Positions 9,072-16,083 of a stretch of DNA of 64,000 nucleotides are shown one piece after another; position 1 is the first letter of the stretch, and each line of letters opens with the position of its first letter. A program made the translations under genes and the position numbers. The stretch comes from Amycolatopsis anabasis (GTDB lineage Bacteria; Actinomycetota; Actinomycetes; Mycobacteriales; Pseudonocardiaceae): positions 1 through 64,000 of the forward strand of contig NZ_VTHK01000036.1 in assembly GCF_009765355.1 (NCBI RefSeq), given 5' to 3'. The notes beneath the pieces are model-generated. The model made no database searches. It was given only the letters and a program-made list of their open reading frames with translations, and was not told the origin of the DNA.

Positions 9072-10430
9072 ATGGACATCGCATCCCGCGCACCGCACTG
9101 GCCCCGCTCCGCCGTCCTGGTGGTCGCCGTCTGCTTCGTGACGGTGATCTTCGACGGCTACGACCTCATCGTCTACGGCGCCGTCATCCCGCTGCTGCTC
9201 CACGAACCCGGCTGGGCGCTCGGTCCGGCCGAGGCGGGCACGCTGGGCAGTTACGCGCTGCTCGGCATGCTCATCGGCGCACTGGTCGCCGGAACGGTCA
9301 CCGACCTCGTCGGCCGAAGACCGGTCATCCTCGCCTGCCTGGCCTGGTTCTCCGTGGCGATGGGCGCGTGCGCACTGGCCTCCTCCCCGCAGTGGCTCGG
9401 CGTGCTGCGGTTCGTCGCGGGCCTCGGACTGGGCGGGGTGATCCCGACCGCGACCGCGCTGACCCTGGAATACGCCCCCGCGCACCGGCGCAATTTCACC
9501 TACGCGCTGATGTTCTCCGGCTGGGCCGTCGGCGGCGTGCTGACCGCGCTCGTCGGCCAGGCCCTGCTGCCCGCGGCGGGCTGGCGCACCATGTTCGCGA
9601 TCGGCGCGCTGCCGCTGGTGCTCGTGCTGCCGCTCGCCTGGTGGCTCCTCCCGGAATCCGTGGAATTCCTGCGGGCCCGCGGCCGCTCGGCGGAGGCCAC
9701 CGCGCTGGCGCGGAAACTCGGCCTGCCGGACGCTCCGGCCCCGCGGGCCGATGAACGCACGACCGGCGTGCGGGCGGTGCGCGCGCTGTTCACCGCGCGG
9801 TACCGCGTCACCACGATGTTGTTCTGGGTGACCTGTTTCCTGGGACTGCTGCTGGTCTACGGGCTGAACACCTGGCTGCCGCAGATCATGCGGCAGGCCG
9901 GTTTCTCCCTCGGGTCGGCACTCGGCTTCCTGCTCGCCCTGAACGCCGGGACGATCCTCAGCGCGCTGGTCATGTCGTGGGCGGCGGACCGGCGGGGCCA
10001 CAAACCGGTGATCGTGGTGATGTTCGCCGTCGCCGCGGCCGCGATCGTCCTGCTGACCACGAAACCACCCCTGGCGCTGACCTACGTGCTGATCGTGGGC
10101 GCGGGATTCGGTGTGGGCACCCAGATCCTGCTGAACTCGTTCGTCGGCGGCAGCTATCCGGTGGGCTCGCGCGCGAGTGCCCTGGGCACCGCGCTCGGCG
10201 TCGGGCGGTTCGGGGCGATCTTCGGCCCGACCATCGGCGGTTACCTGGTGGCGGCGAATCTCGGCGCGGGCTGGAACCTCGCCTTCTTCGCCGGGGTCGC
10301 CCTGCTCGCCGCCGCCGCGGTCGCCCTCGTCCCCCGCCCCCAGCGCCACGGAGCGACGGCGACGAACGGGATCGAACCGCGTGCGGGCACCTTCAGTTCG
10401 GGCATCACCGGCGGCAACGCGGTGAAGTGA
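9072..10430 (+). CDS. MFS aromatic-acid:H+ symporter (AAHS family)
   Basis: The 452-residue protein has about twelve hydrophobic segments in two sets of six. The first helix contains the family hallmark FDGYDLIVYGAVIP, with acidic residues needed for aromatic-acid uptake in PcaK/BenK. The loop 2-3 motif GTVTDLVGRRPV and the equivalent SWAADRRGHKP in the second half are MFS signatures. The ATG lies seven bases after GGAGG. It diverges from the salicylate/gentisate operon and probably imports salicylate, gentisate or a related acid; the exact substrate is not visible from sequence. Confidence 0.88.
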   Translation: MDIASRAPHWPRSAVLVVAVCFVTVIFDGYDLIVYGAVIPLLLHEPGWALGPAEAGTLGSYALLGMLIGALVAGTVTDLVGRRPVILACLAWFSVAMGACALASSPQWLGVLRFVAGLGLGGVIPTATALTLEYAPAHRRNFTYALMFSGWAVGGVLTALVGQALLPAAGWRTMFAIGALPLVLVLPLAWWLLPESVEFLRARGRSAEATALARKLGLPDAPAPRADERTTGVRAVRALFTARYRVTTMLFWVTCFLGLLLVYGLNTWLPQIMRQAGFSLGSALGFLLALNAGTILSALVMSWAADRRGHKPVIVVMFAVAAAAIVLLTTKPPLALTYVLIVGAGFGVGTQILLNSFVGGSYPVGSRASALGTALGVGRFGAIFGPTIGGYLVAANLGAGWNLAFFAGVALLAAAAVALVPRPQRHGATATNGIEPRAGTFSSGITGGNAVK

Positions 10431-10440
10431 TCGTCCGCCG

Positions 10441-10621
10441 CGAGTTGCACACTCGGGCACGCGAGTTACACGCCCGGGCACGCGAATTGCACGTCCGGGC
10501 ACGCGAATTGCACACTCGGGTACGTCAGTTGTCCGGGAAGGCGACCGGTGTCGCGGGGTGGTCCCGAATGTGTAGTTCGCGTGCCCGAATGTGTAGTTCG
10601 CGTGCTTGAGTGTGTAGTTCG
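10441..10621. repeat. Array of 21-bp repeats with inverted counterpart arm
   Basis: Four tandem 21-bp units lie at 10441-10461, 10462-10482, 10483-10503 and 10504-10524; each begins CGAGTTGCAC or CGAATTGCAC and ends CGGGCACG or a one-base variant. After about 38 bp, the reverse-complement unit recurs at 10563-10579 (partial), 10580-10600 and 10601-10621, with core GTGTAGTTCG. The arms can pair into a long hairpin. There are no spacers, so this is not CRISPR. It sits between the MFS transporter and a co-directional methyltransferase and could act as a terminator or be a dispersed genomic repeat element. Confidence 0.85.
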
Positions 10622-10718
10622 GCGTTTCGGTAGGCGGGTTCTCACCCGGGCGCGGCGCAAACCGCATTGCTCCATCCGACGCTAGTGGCGATGTCGCGCC
10701 GTACCCCAGACTTCGCTG

Positions 10719-11333
10719 GTGAACAGTGATCAATCCGCGCCTTTCGACCACATCGGGGAGCGATACGAGCACGCGTTCGCCGACCGCCCGGAGCAGGTGG
10801 CCACCGGCAGCTGGCTGATCGACCAGGTGCCACCCGGCGGGCGCGTCCTCGACCACGGCTGCGGCAGCGGAACCCCGACGTTGGTCCAGCTCGCCGGGGC
10901 GGGCCTGGAAGTGGTCGGCGTCGACGAATCCCGGCGCATGCTCGAACTCGCCCGCGCCCGCGTGCCCGAAGCCGATCTGCGTCGCCGCGACCTGCGCGAC
11001 CTCGGTCCCGAACTCGGCGAATTCGATGCCGTCGCCTCGTTCTTCGCGCTTCTCATGCTGCCGAAGCGGGACATCCTTCCGGTGCTGCGGGCCCTGCGCG
11101 AACGGCTCCGCGGGCCGCGGCTGCTCGCGCTGGGCATGGTCGACGGCGACTACGACGACACCCCGGTGCCCTTTCTCGGCACCACCATCCGGGAGAGCGC
11201 GTTCCCGCTTCGGCAGCTGACCGATCTGGTCGCCGAGGCCGGATTCGAGGTGCTCGCCCGGACCGAGGTCGAGGTCGACCTGGACGCCGGACGGAGTGAA
11301 CGGCAGCAGTTCCTGCGCGCCAGGGCGATCTGA
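10719..11333 (+). CDS. Class I SAM-dependent methyltransferase
   Basis: The 204-residue protein has a complete Rossmann methyltransferase core: motif I RVLDHGCGSGTPTLVQLA, the acidic end of strand 2 in VVGVDESRRML, and the motif IV region FDAVASFFALLMLP. It resembles small UbiE/type 11 methyltransferases; substrate is unknown. The GTG start (MNSDQSAPFDHIGERYEHAF) has no strong ribosome-binding site, but the conserved FDxIGxxYE opening fits this start. It stands alone downstream of the 21-bp repeat array. Confidence 0.8.
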   Translation: MNSDQSAPFDHIGERYEHAFADRPEQVATGSWLIDQVPPGGRVLDHGCGSGTPTLVQLAGAGLEVVGVDESRRMLELARARVPEADLRRRDLRDLGPELGEFDAVASFFALLMLPKRDILPVLRALRERLRGPRLLALGMVDGDYDDTPVPFLGTTIRESAFPLRQLTDLVAEAGFEVLARTEVEVDLDAGRSERQQFLRARAI

Positions 11334-11413
11334 ACGGCTTCCGCCGACGTAGCCTGTCGATGTCCGGCGATCCCGTTCGTCGTTGTGGTGGATCGACCCG
11401 ACGAGGAGGAAAC

Positions 11414-11758
11414 GTGCGGTACGTCCTGATGATCTCCGACGACGAGTCCACCGCGGTGAGCCCGACGGAGCACATGGCCATGCCCGAGTTCGCCGCGTGG
11501 CACGAGGAGATGACCCGCCGGGGCGTGCTGCGCGGCGGCGTGCGGCTGCGGCCGAGCGGTGACGCCACGACCGTCCGGGTGCGCGGCGACGAGGTGCTCA
11601 TCGCCGACGGCCCCTTCGCCGAGACCAAGGAGCAGATCGGCGGTTACCACGTCATCGAATGCGCGGACCTCGACGAAGCCCTCGAGATAGCCGCCCGGCA
11701 CCCCTGCCCGAACCTGGGCGATTCGGCCGTCGAGGTGAGGCCGGTCTGGGAAGCGTGA
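11414..11758 (+). CDS. DGPF/YCII-domain protein
   Basis: The 114-residue protein belongs to the YCII-related family and contains the name-giving ADGPFAETKEQIGGYHV motif. Such proteins are small alpha-beta folds and are the usual partners of ECF42 sigma factors, probably as sensors or targets. The GTG is preceded by GAGGAGGA at correct spacing. Its stop overlaps the GTG start of the sigma-factor gene (GTGA), so the two are translationally coupled. Confidence 0.88.
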   Translation: MRYVLMISDDESTAVSPTEHMAMPEFAAWHEEMTRRGVLRGGVRLRPSGDATTVRVRGDEVLIADGPFAETKEQIGGYHVIECADLDEALEIAARHPCPNLGDSAVEVRPVWEA

Positions 11759-12990
11759 GCACCGAGGTGGAGGCGGCGCTCGCCGCCGCCTTCCGCGAGG
11801 AATGGGGTCAGGTCGTCGCCACCCTCATCCGGGTGACCGGCGACTGGGACCTCGCCGAGGAATGCGCGCAGGACGCCTTCGCGAAGGCGCTGCAGCGCTG
11901 GCCGGTGGACGGTATCCCGCGCCGGCCCGGAGCCTGGCTCACCACGACGGCGCGCAACCGCGCCACCGACCGGCTGCGCCGGGAAGCGGTGGGAGCCGCC
12001 AAACTGCAGGAGGTCGCGATGCTGGCGCCGCCCGAGGAACCCGTGGCAGACGACGAAAGCGGCGTCGGCGACGATCGGCTGCGCCTGATCTTCACCTGCT
12101 GCCACCCGGCCCTGCCGTTCGAAGCCCGGATCGCGCTCACGCTGCGCACCCTGGCCGGATTGACCACCGCCGAGATCGGCACGGCGTTCCTGGTCCCCGA
12201 ATCGACGATGTCCCAGCGCCTGGTGCGGGCCAAGCGCAAGATCCGCAACGCGGGCATCCCGTACCGCGTGCCTCCGGCGCACCTGCTGCCGGAACGCACG
12301 AACGCGGTACTCGCCGTGCTGTACCTGCTGTTCAACGAGGGCTACGCGGCGACCTCCGGCGCGGACCTGGTTCGCGTGAACCTCAGCGCGGAAGCCATCC
12401 GCCTCGCCCGCGTGCTCGCCCGGCTGATGCCCGACGAACCCGAGGTGATCGGCCTGCTCGCGCTCATGCTGCTGCAGGACGCCCGCCGCGACGCCCGGGT
12501 CGACGCCGCCGGCGATCTGGTACTGCTGGAGGACCAGGACCGGTCCCGATGGGACACCGCGGAGATCGAAGAGGGGGTCGGCCTGCTCGAGACCGCCCTG
12601 CGACGCCGCCGCCCCGGGGCGTACCAGTTGCAGGCCGCGATCGCCGCCTGCCACGCGACCGCCGCGAAAGCCTCGGACACCGACTGGGCGCAGATCGCCG
12701 CGCTCTACGGCAGGCTGGCCGAGGTGGTGCCCTCGGCGGTGGTGCGGCTGAACCGCGCGGTGGCCGTGGCGATGGCCGACGGTCCGGCCGCCGGGCTCGC
12801 ACTCGTCGACGAACTGGCCGAATCCGGCGAACTGGCGGGCTACCGGCTGCTCCCGGCGACGCGCGCCGATCTGCTGCGCCGCCTCGATCGACGTGTCGAA
12901 GCGGCCGCCGCGTACCGCGAGGCGCTCGAACTGGTCGCCACCGACGCCGAGCGTCGTTACCTTGAGCGACGACTCGGCGAGGTTTCCTGA
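11755..12990 (+). CDS. ECF sigma factor with C-terminal extension (ECF42 type)
   Basis: The 411-residue protein has sigma-70 region 2 (about residues 10-80, DWDLAEECAQDAFAKAL) and region 4 (about 110-170, LAGLTTAEIGTAFLVPESTM) followed by a long C-terminal domain with TPR-like helices (LYLLFNEGYAATSG, then AIAACHATAA). This layout and the DGPF partner just upstream define ECF42. No anti-sigma factor is nearby, consistent with control through the C-terminal extension. GTG start overlaps the DGPF stop. A second ECF42-like gene lies at 28845. Confidence 0.9.
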   Translation: MSTEVEAALAAAFREEWGQVVATLIRVTGDWDLAEECAQDAFAKALQRWPVDGIPRRPGAWLTTTARNRATDRLRREAVGAAKLQEVAMLAPPEEPVADDESGVGDDRLRLIFTCCHPALPFEARIALTLRTLAGLTTAEIGTAFLVPESTMSQRLVRAKRKIRNAGIPYRVPPAHLLPERTNAVLAVLYLLFNEGYAATSGADLVRVNLSAEAIRLARVLARLMPDEPEVIGLLALMLLQDARRDARVDAAGDLVLLEDQDRSRWDTAEIEEGVGLLETALRRRRPGAYQLQAAIAACHATAAKASDTDWAQIAALYGRLAEVVPSAVVRLNRAVAVAMADGPAAGLALVDELAESGELAGYRLLPATRADLLRRLDRRVEAAAAYREALELVATDAERRYLERRLGEVS

Positions 12991-13014
12991 GTTCACTGGT
13001 GCGGACCGGTGAAC
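12991..13014 (+). terminator. Hairpin directly after the ECF42 stop codon
   Basis: GTTCACTGGT and ACCGGTGAAC form a ten-base-pair stem with one mismatch around a GCGG loop, starting on the base after the stop. There is no T-tract, which is common for actinobacterial terminators. Confidence 0.5.
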
Positions 13015-13053
13015 CTGGTGGTTTCCCCTGGCGCGCCGTGATCAGATTCAACC

Positions 13054-13938
13054 ATGAAGGTACGCATCGGAGTGGGGCTCGGGGCCGAGGTCGACCCGAC
13101 GGGGTTCGCCGACGCCGTCGACGAGATCGAGCGGTTCGGGATCGATTCCCTGTGGCTGCCGGAAGTCGTGTTCTCCCCGCAGGTCGATCCGTTCATCGGC
13201 ATGGCGCACGCCCTGTCCCGGACGTCCCGGCTGAAGGTCGGCACCGGAGTGGCCGTGCTGCCCGGACGGCATCCGGTGCTGGTCGCCAAACAACTGGCCT
13301 CGCTGGCCGCGCTCGCGCCCGCACGGGTGCTCCCGGTGTTCGGCCTGCAACCGGCGCGCAAGGCGGAACGGCAGGCGTTCGAAGTTCCGCCGGGGCGGCG
13401 CGCCGCCGTCCTGGAGGAGTCGCTGCGGCTGGTGCGGCTCCTGCTGGAGAAGGACGAGGTCAGCTTCTCCGGTGAGTTCTTCACCGTCGAGGGCGCCCGC
13501 ATCTCCCCGAAACCCCGCAAACCGCTCGACCTCTGGCTGGGCGGCAGCGCACCGGCCGCCCTGAACCGGGTCGGCCGCCTCGCCGACGGCTGGCTGGCCA
13601 GTTTCCTCACCCCGGACCAGGCATTGCGCGGGCGCGAGACCATCCAGGCCGCGGCCGAGGCGGCCGGGCGGGAAATCGAGGACGATCACTACGGCATCAG
13701 CCTGGCGGTGACCACCGACGGCATCCCACCGGAACTCGCCGCACTCGCGCGCGATCGGCAACCGGACACCGATCCGGCCGACCTGATCGCCACCGGCTGG
13801 GACCACGCGCGGGAACTCGTCAAACGGTTCATCGACGCGGGACTCACCAAATTCGTCATCCGCCCCGCGGGACCGATCACCTCGTACGCCGAATTCCTGG
13901 ACCGGTTCACCACCCATATGCTTCCGCTGCAGAACTGA
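13054..13938 (+). CDS. LLM-class flavin/F420-dependent oxidoreductase
   Basis: The 294-residue protein is a luciferase-like TIM barrel oxidoreductase. Visible family features are the N-terminal MKVRIGVGLGAEVDP strand, GTGVAVLPGRHPVLVAKQLASL, and PLDLWLGGSAPAALNRVGRLADGWL. In actinobacteria this subgroup usually uses F420. The substrate is unknown. It lies 40 bases after the ECF42 hairpin, and the next gene downstream is convergent, so it is probably a single-gene unit. Confidence 0.85.
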   Translation: MKVRIGVGLGAEVDPTGFADAVDEIERFGIDSLWLPEVVFSPQVDPFIGMAHALSRTSRLKVGTGVAVLPGRHPVLVAKQLASLAALAPARVLPVFGLQPARKAERQAFEVPPGRRAAVLEESLRLVRLLLEKDEVSFSGEFFTVEGARISPKPRKPLDLWLGGSAPAALNRVGRLADGWLASFLTPDQALRGRETIQAAAEAAGREIEDDHYGISLAVTTDGIPPELAALARDRQPDTDPADLIATGWDHARELVKRFIDAGLTKFVIRPAGPITSYAEFLDRFTTHMLPLQN

Positions 13939-13951
13939 CCCGGTGACGCGG

Positions 13952-14164
13952 TCAACCGTGGATCCGCAGGTGCGCCACCAGTGCCGCGAACGTCGCCGCA
14001 CCGGTGACCAGCACCGGGCGGGCGGCTTCGGGCAGATCGGCCTGCTTGGTGTCCCGGATACCGACGAGACCGGAGCCGAACCCCACCTCCACGCACGCGT
14101 TCTCCTCGTAGTGACTCCGGGTCGACTTGCGCCAGCCGCCGAGCGCGGCATACCGGTTCCCCAT
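13952..14164 (-). CDS. DUF397 protein
   Basis: The 70-residue protein has the DUF397 pattern: GGWRKSTRSHYEENACVEV, then VGIRDTKQADLPEAARPVL and an AFAALVAHLR ending. DUF397 proteins are typically encoded beside XRE/DUF5753 regulators and are thought to modulate them in a toxin-antitoxin-like or developmental pairing. Here it diverges from the XRE gene at 14283, with about 118 bp between the starts. The start at MGNRYAAL was chosen because the family begins there. Confidence 0.85.
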   Translation of the reverse strand: MGNRYAALGGWRKSTRSHYEENACVEVGFGSGLVGIRDTKQADLPEAARPVLVTGAATFAALVAHLRIHG

Positions 14165-14282
14165 GACGATTTCACTCCCATTCGCAAGAAGGTCGAACGG
14201 AGTTTTCCGTGTTCGCGATCTGTTGACACAGGCAACCATCGTGTGAACCACACCTAGTGAATACCGAAGTATTTTGTGTCCC

Positions 14283-15116
14283 ATGGTCGCGAACATTCTT
14301 GGCCCGAGGGCCCGCGCGCTCGCCGGAGCGCTTCGACAAGCCCGCGAATCGGCCGGAGTCAGTCTCCGCTCGGTCGCGAAGAAACTCGAGATTTCGCCTT
14401 CGGTGGTCAGCTACTGGGAAACCGGGAAACGCACGCCGAGCCTCGACGAGGTGGCGAACTACCTCTACGCGCTCGGCGTGCCCCGGCAACAGCGCAAAGC
14501 CATCCTGGACCTCGCCCGCCCACTCCCCGCACCCGATTGGCTCACCATCGGCCACCCAGGCGCCGCACAACAACTCGCCGGGGTAGTCGAATGCGAGCGC
14601 GAGGCGGTTTCGATCACCGAGTGGTCCATCGGCCTCATTCCTGGATTGCTGCAGACCGCGGATTACGCCCGCGCGATCTTCGGTCCGGATTCCGAAGCCG
14701 GAGTCCAGGCCCGCTTGTCCCGGCAAAAGGTGCTGAGTGGGCACCGGCCCGTACGCTTCACCGCACTCATCTGCGAATTGGCGCTACGGCAGGTTATCGG
14801 TGGCCGCGAGGTGATGGCGGACCAACTCCGCTATCTGCTCCACGCTACCGCACTGGAGACCGTGGTCTTCCGGGTCATGCCGATCGGCGAGGGCTGGCAT
14901 CCCGGTTTGATGGGGCCGTTCATCCTGTACAACTTCGCCGCCGCACCCACGATCGTGCATGTGGAACACCACCGCAACGGGGCGTTCCTCTTCGAGAACG
15001 ACGACGTCAGGGCCTACAAGGACGCGGCAGCTAAGATCCTCGAGGGGGCGATGGACCCGGAACTGTCGTTCGGGCTCACCGCCGAGATCCTCAACGGGAT
15101 GGAGACGGTCACATGA
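14283..15116 (+). CDS. XRE-family regulator with DUF5753 domain
   Basis: The 277-residue protein has an N-terminal helix-turn-helix (about residues 10-70, AGVSLRSVAKKLEISPSVVS) and a C-terminal DUF5753 ligand-like domain (SIGLIPGLLQTADYARAI through VHVEHHRNGAFLFENDD). This is the common actinomycete BldB/WhiJ-type partner arrangement with DUF397. A DUF397 gene overlaps its stop (ATGA) and another diverges upstream. The ATG MVANILGP is preferred over the in-frame TTG three codons earlier. Confidence 0.88.
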   Translation: MVANILGPRARALAGALRQARESAGVSLRSVAKKLEISPSVVSYWETGKRTPSLDEVANYLYALGVPRQQRKAILDLARPLPAPDWLTIGHPGAAQQLAGVVECEREAVSITEWSIGLIPGLLQTADYARAIFGPDSEAGVQARLSRQKVLSGHRPVRFTALICELALRQVIGGREVMADQLRYLLHATALETVVFRVMPIGEGWHPGLMGPFILYNFAAAPTIVHVEHHRNGAFLFENDDVRAYKDAAAKILEGAMDPELSFGLTAEILNGMETVT

Positions 15117-15292
15117 CTATGCCCCGCCGATGGAAGAAGTCGCGATACACGGGTCAGGAATCCGCGTGCGTCGAGGTGGCCCTCGGCACCCGGCGGACCC
15201 TCGTGCGCGACACCAAGAACCGCGGCGGCGGCACCCTGCACCTCCCCACCCCCGCCTGGGCCGCCTTCCTCACGGTTGTGAAAGCGGAGTAA
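15113..15292 (+). CDS. Second DUF397 protein (59 aa)
   Basis: A short frame beginning ATGACTATGCCC overlaps the XRE gene stop as ATGA and encodes a basic 59-residue protein. It contains WKKSRYTGQESACVEV, RTLVRDTKNRGGG and a final TPAWAAFLTVVKAE, the three conserved parts of DUF397. The overlap implies translational coupling with the regulator. It is shorter than the first DUF397 protein but looks complete. Confidence 0.85.
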   Translation: MTMPRRWKKSRYTGQESACVEVALGTRRTLVRDTKNRGGGTLHLPTPAWAAFLTVVKAE

Positions 15293-15305
15293 CCGGCCCG
15301 GACAC

Positions 15306-16079
15306 TCACGAGTCGAAGATGGCGACCGCGCGGGTCCAGCCCGCCGACGCGGCTTCCACCTTCACCGGGAAACACGAGATCTGGAAGCCGGTCGGCGGCA
15401 GGGATTCCAGGTTGTGCAGCTTCTCCAGGTGGCAGTACCCGATGTCGCGGCCCGCCTTGTGCCCTTCCCAGATCACCGAGGCGTCCCGCTCCTCGGCGTA
15501 GCGCTGCGCGGTGTACACGAACGGCGCGTCCCAGCTCCACGCGTCGGTGCCGGTCAGCCGAACGCCCTGGCGCAACAGGTGCAGGGTCGCGTCACGGCCC
15601 ATCCCGCATCCCTTGGCCACGTAGTCGTCCTCGCCGTACCGCTCCCCCGCGGACGTGTTCACCACGACGATCTCCAGCGGGCTGAGCGTGTGCCCGATCC
15701 GGGACAGTTCGGCGTCGATGTCGTCCGGGGTCACCACATAGCCGTCCGGGAACCGCCGGAAATCGAGCTTCACCCCCGGTTGCAGGCACCATTCGAGCGG
15801 GACCTCGTCGATCGTGCTGGCCCGCCGCCCGCCGTCCATTGTGGACGCATAGTGGTAGGGGGCGTCGAGATGCGTGCCGCTGTGCGTGCTCATCCGGACG
15901 AACTCGACCGCCCAGCCCTCGCCGTCGGGCAGGTCTTCCCGGGTCGCCCCCGGAAAGAAGCCGAGCACCTGGTCGACCGTGTCCCCGTGGGACAAGTAGT
16001 CGATCTCCGGGCGGAACCCGGGCGGATCGGAGGCGATGCCGCCCTTGAGCGGCACGGAGATGTCGACGAACCTGCGCAC
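15306..16079 (-). CDS. Cyclase-family (kynurenine formamidase-like) hydrolase
   Basis: The 257-residue protein carries the metal-binding signature HSGTHLDAPYH of the cyclase/KynB superfamily, which hydrolyses amide or ester bonds using zinc. A second conserved region reads LTGTDAWSWDAPF. Substrate cannot be told from sequence; family members include kynurenine formamidase, isatin hydrolase and polyketide cyclases. The GTG start lies four bases after the topoisomerase A stop, with GGGGG in the preceding gene serving as ribosome-binding site, so it is likely co-transcribed with the topoisomerase genes. Confidence 0.8.
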   Translation of the reverse strand: MRRFVDISVPLKGGIASDPPGFRPEIDYLSHGDTVDQVLGFFPGATREDLPDGEGWAVEFVRMSTHSGTHLDAPYHYASTMDGGRRASTIDEVPLEWCLQPGVKLDFRRFPDGYVVTPDDIDAELSRIGHTLSPLEIVVVNTSAGERYGEDDYVAKGCGMGRDATLHLLRQGVRLTGTDAWSWDAPFVYTAQRYAEERDASVIWEGHKAGRDIGYCHLEKLHNLESLPPTGFQISCFPVKVEAASAGWTRAVAIFDS

Positions 16080-16083
16080 GCGG

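Noticed and set aside
9977-10609. Plus-strand frame with repeated RELHxRA motif
   Set aside because: It overlaps the MFS gene in another frame, and the repeated peptide is simply a translation of the 21-bp DNA repeats.
10441-10621. Possible CRISPR array
   Set aside because: Units are contiguous without spacers, diverge between copies and have an inverted arm; no cas genes are nearby.
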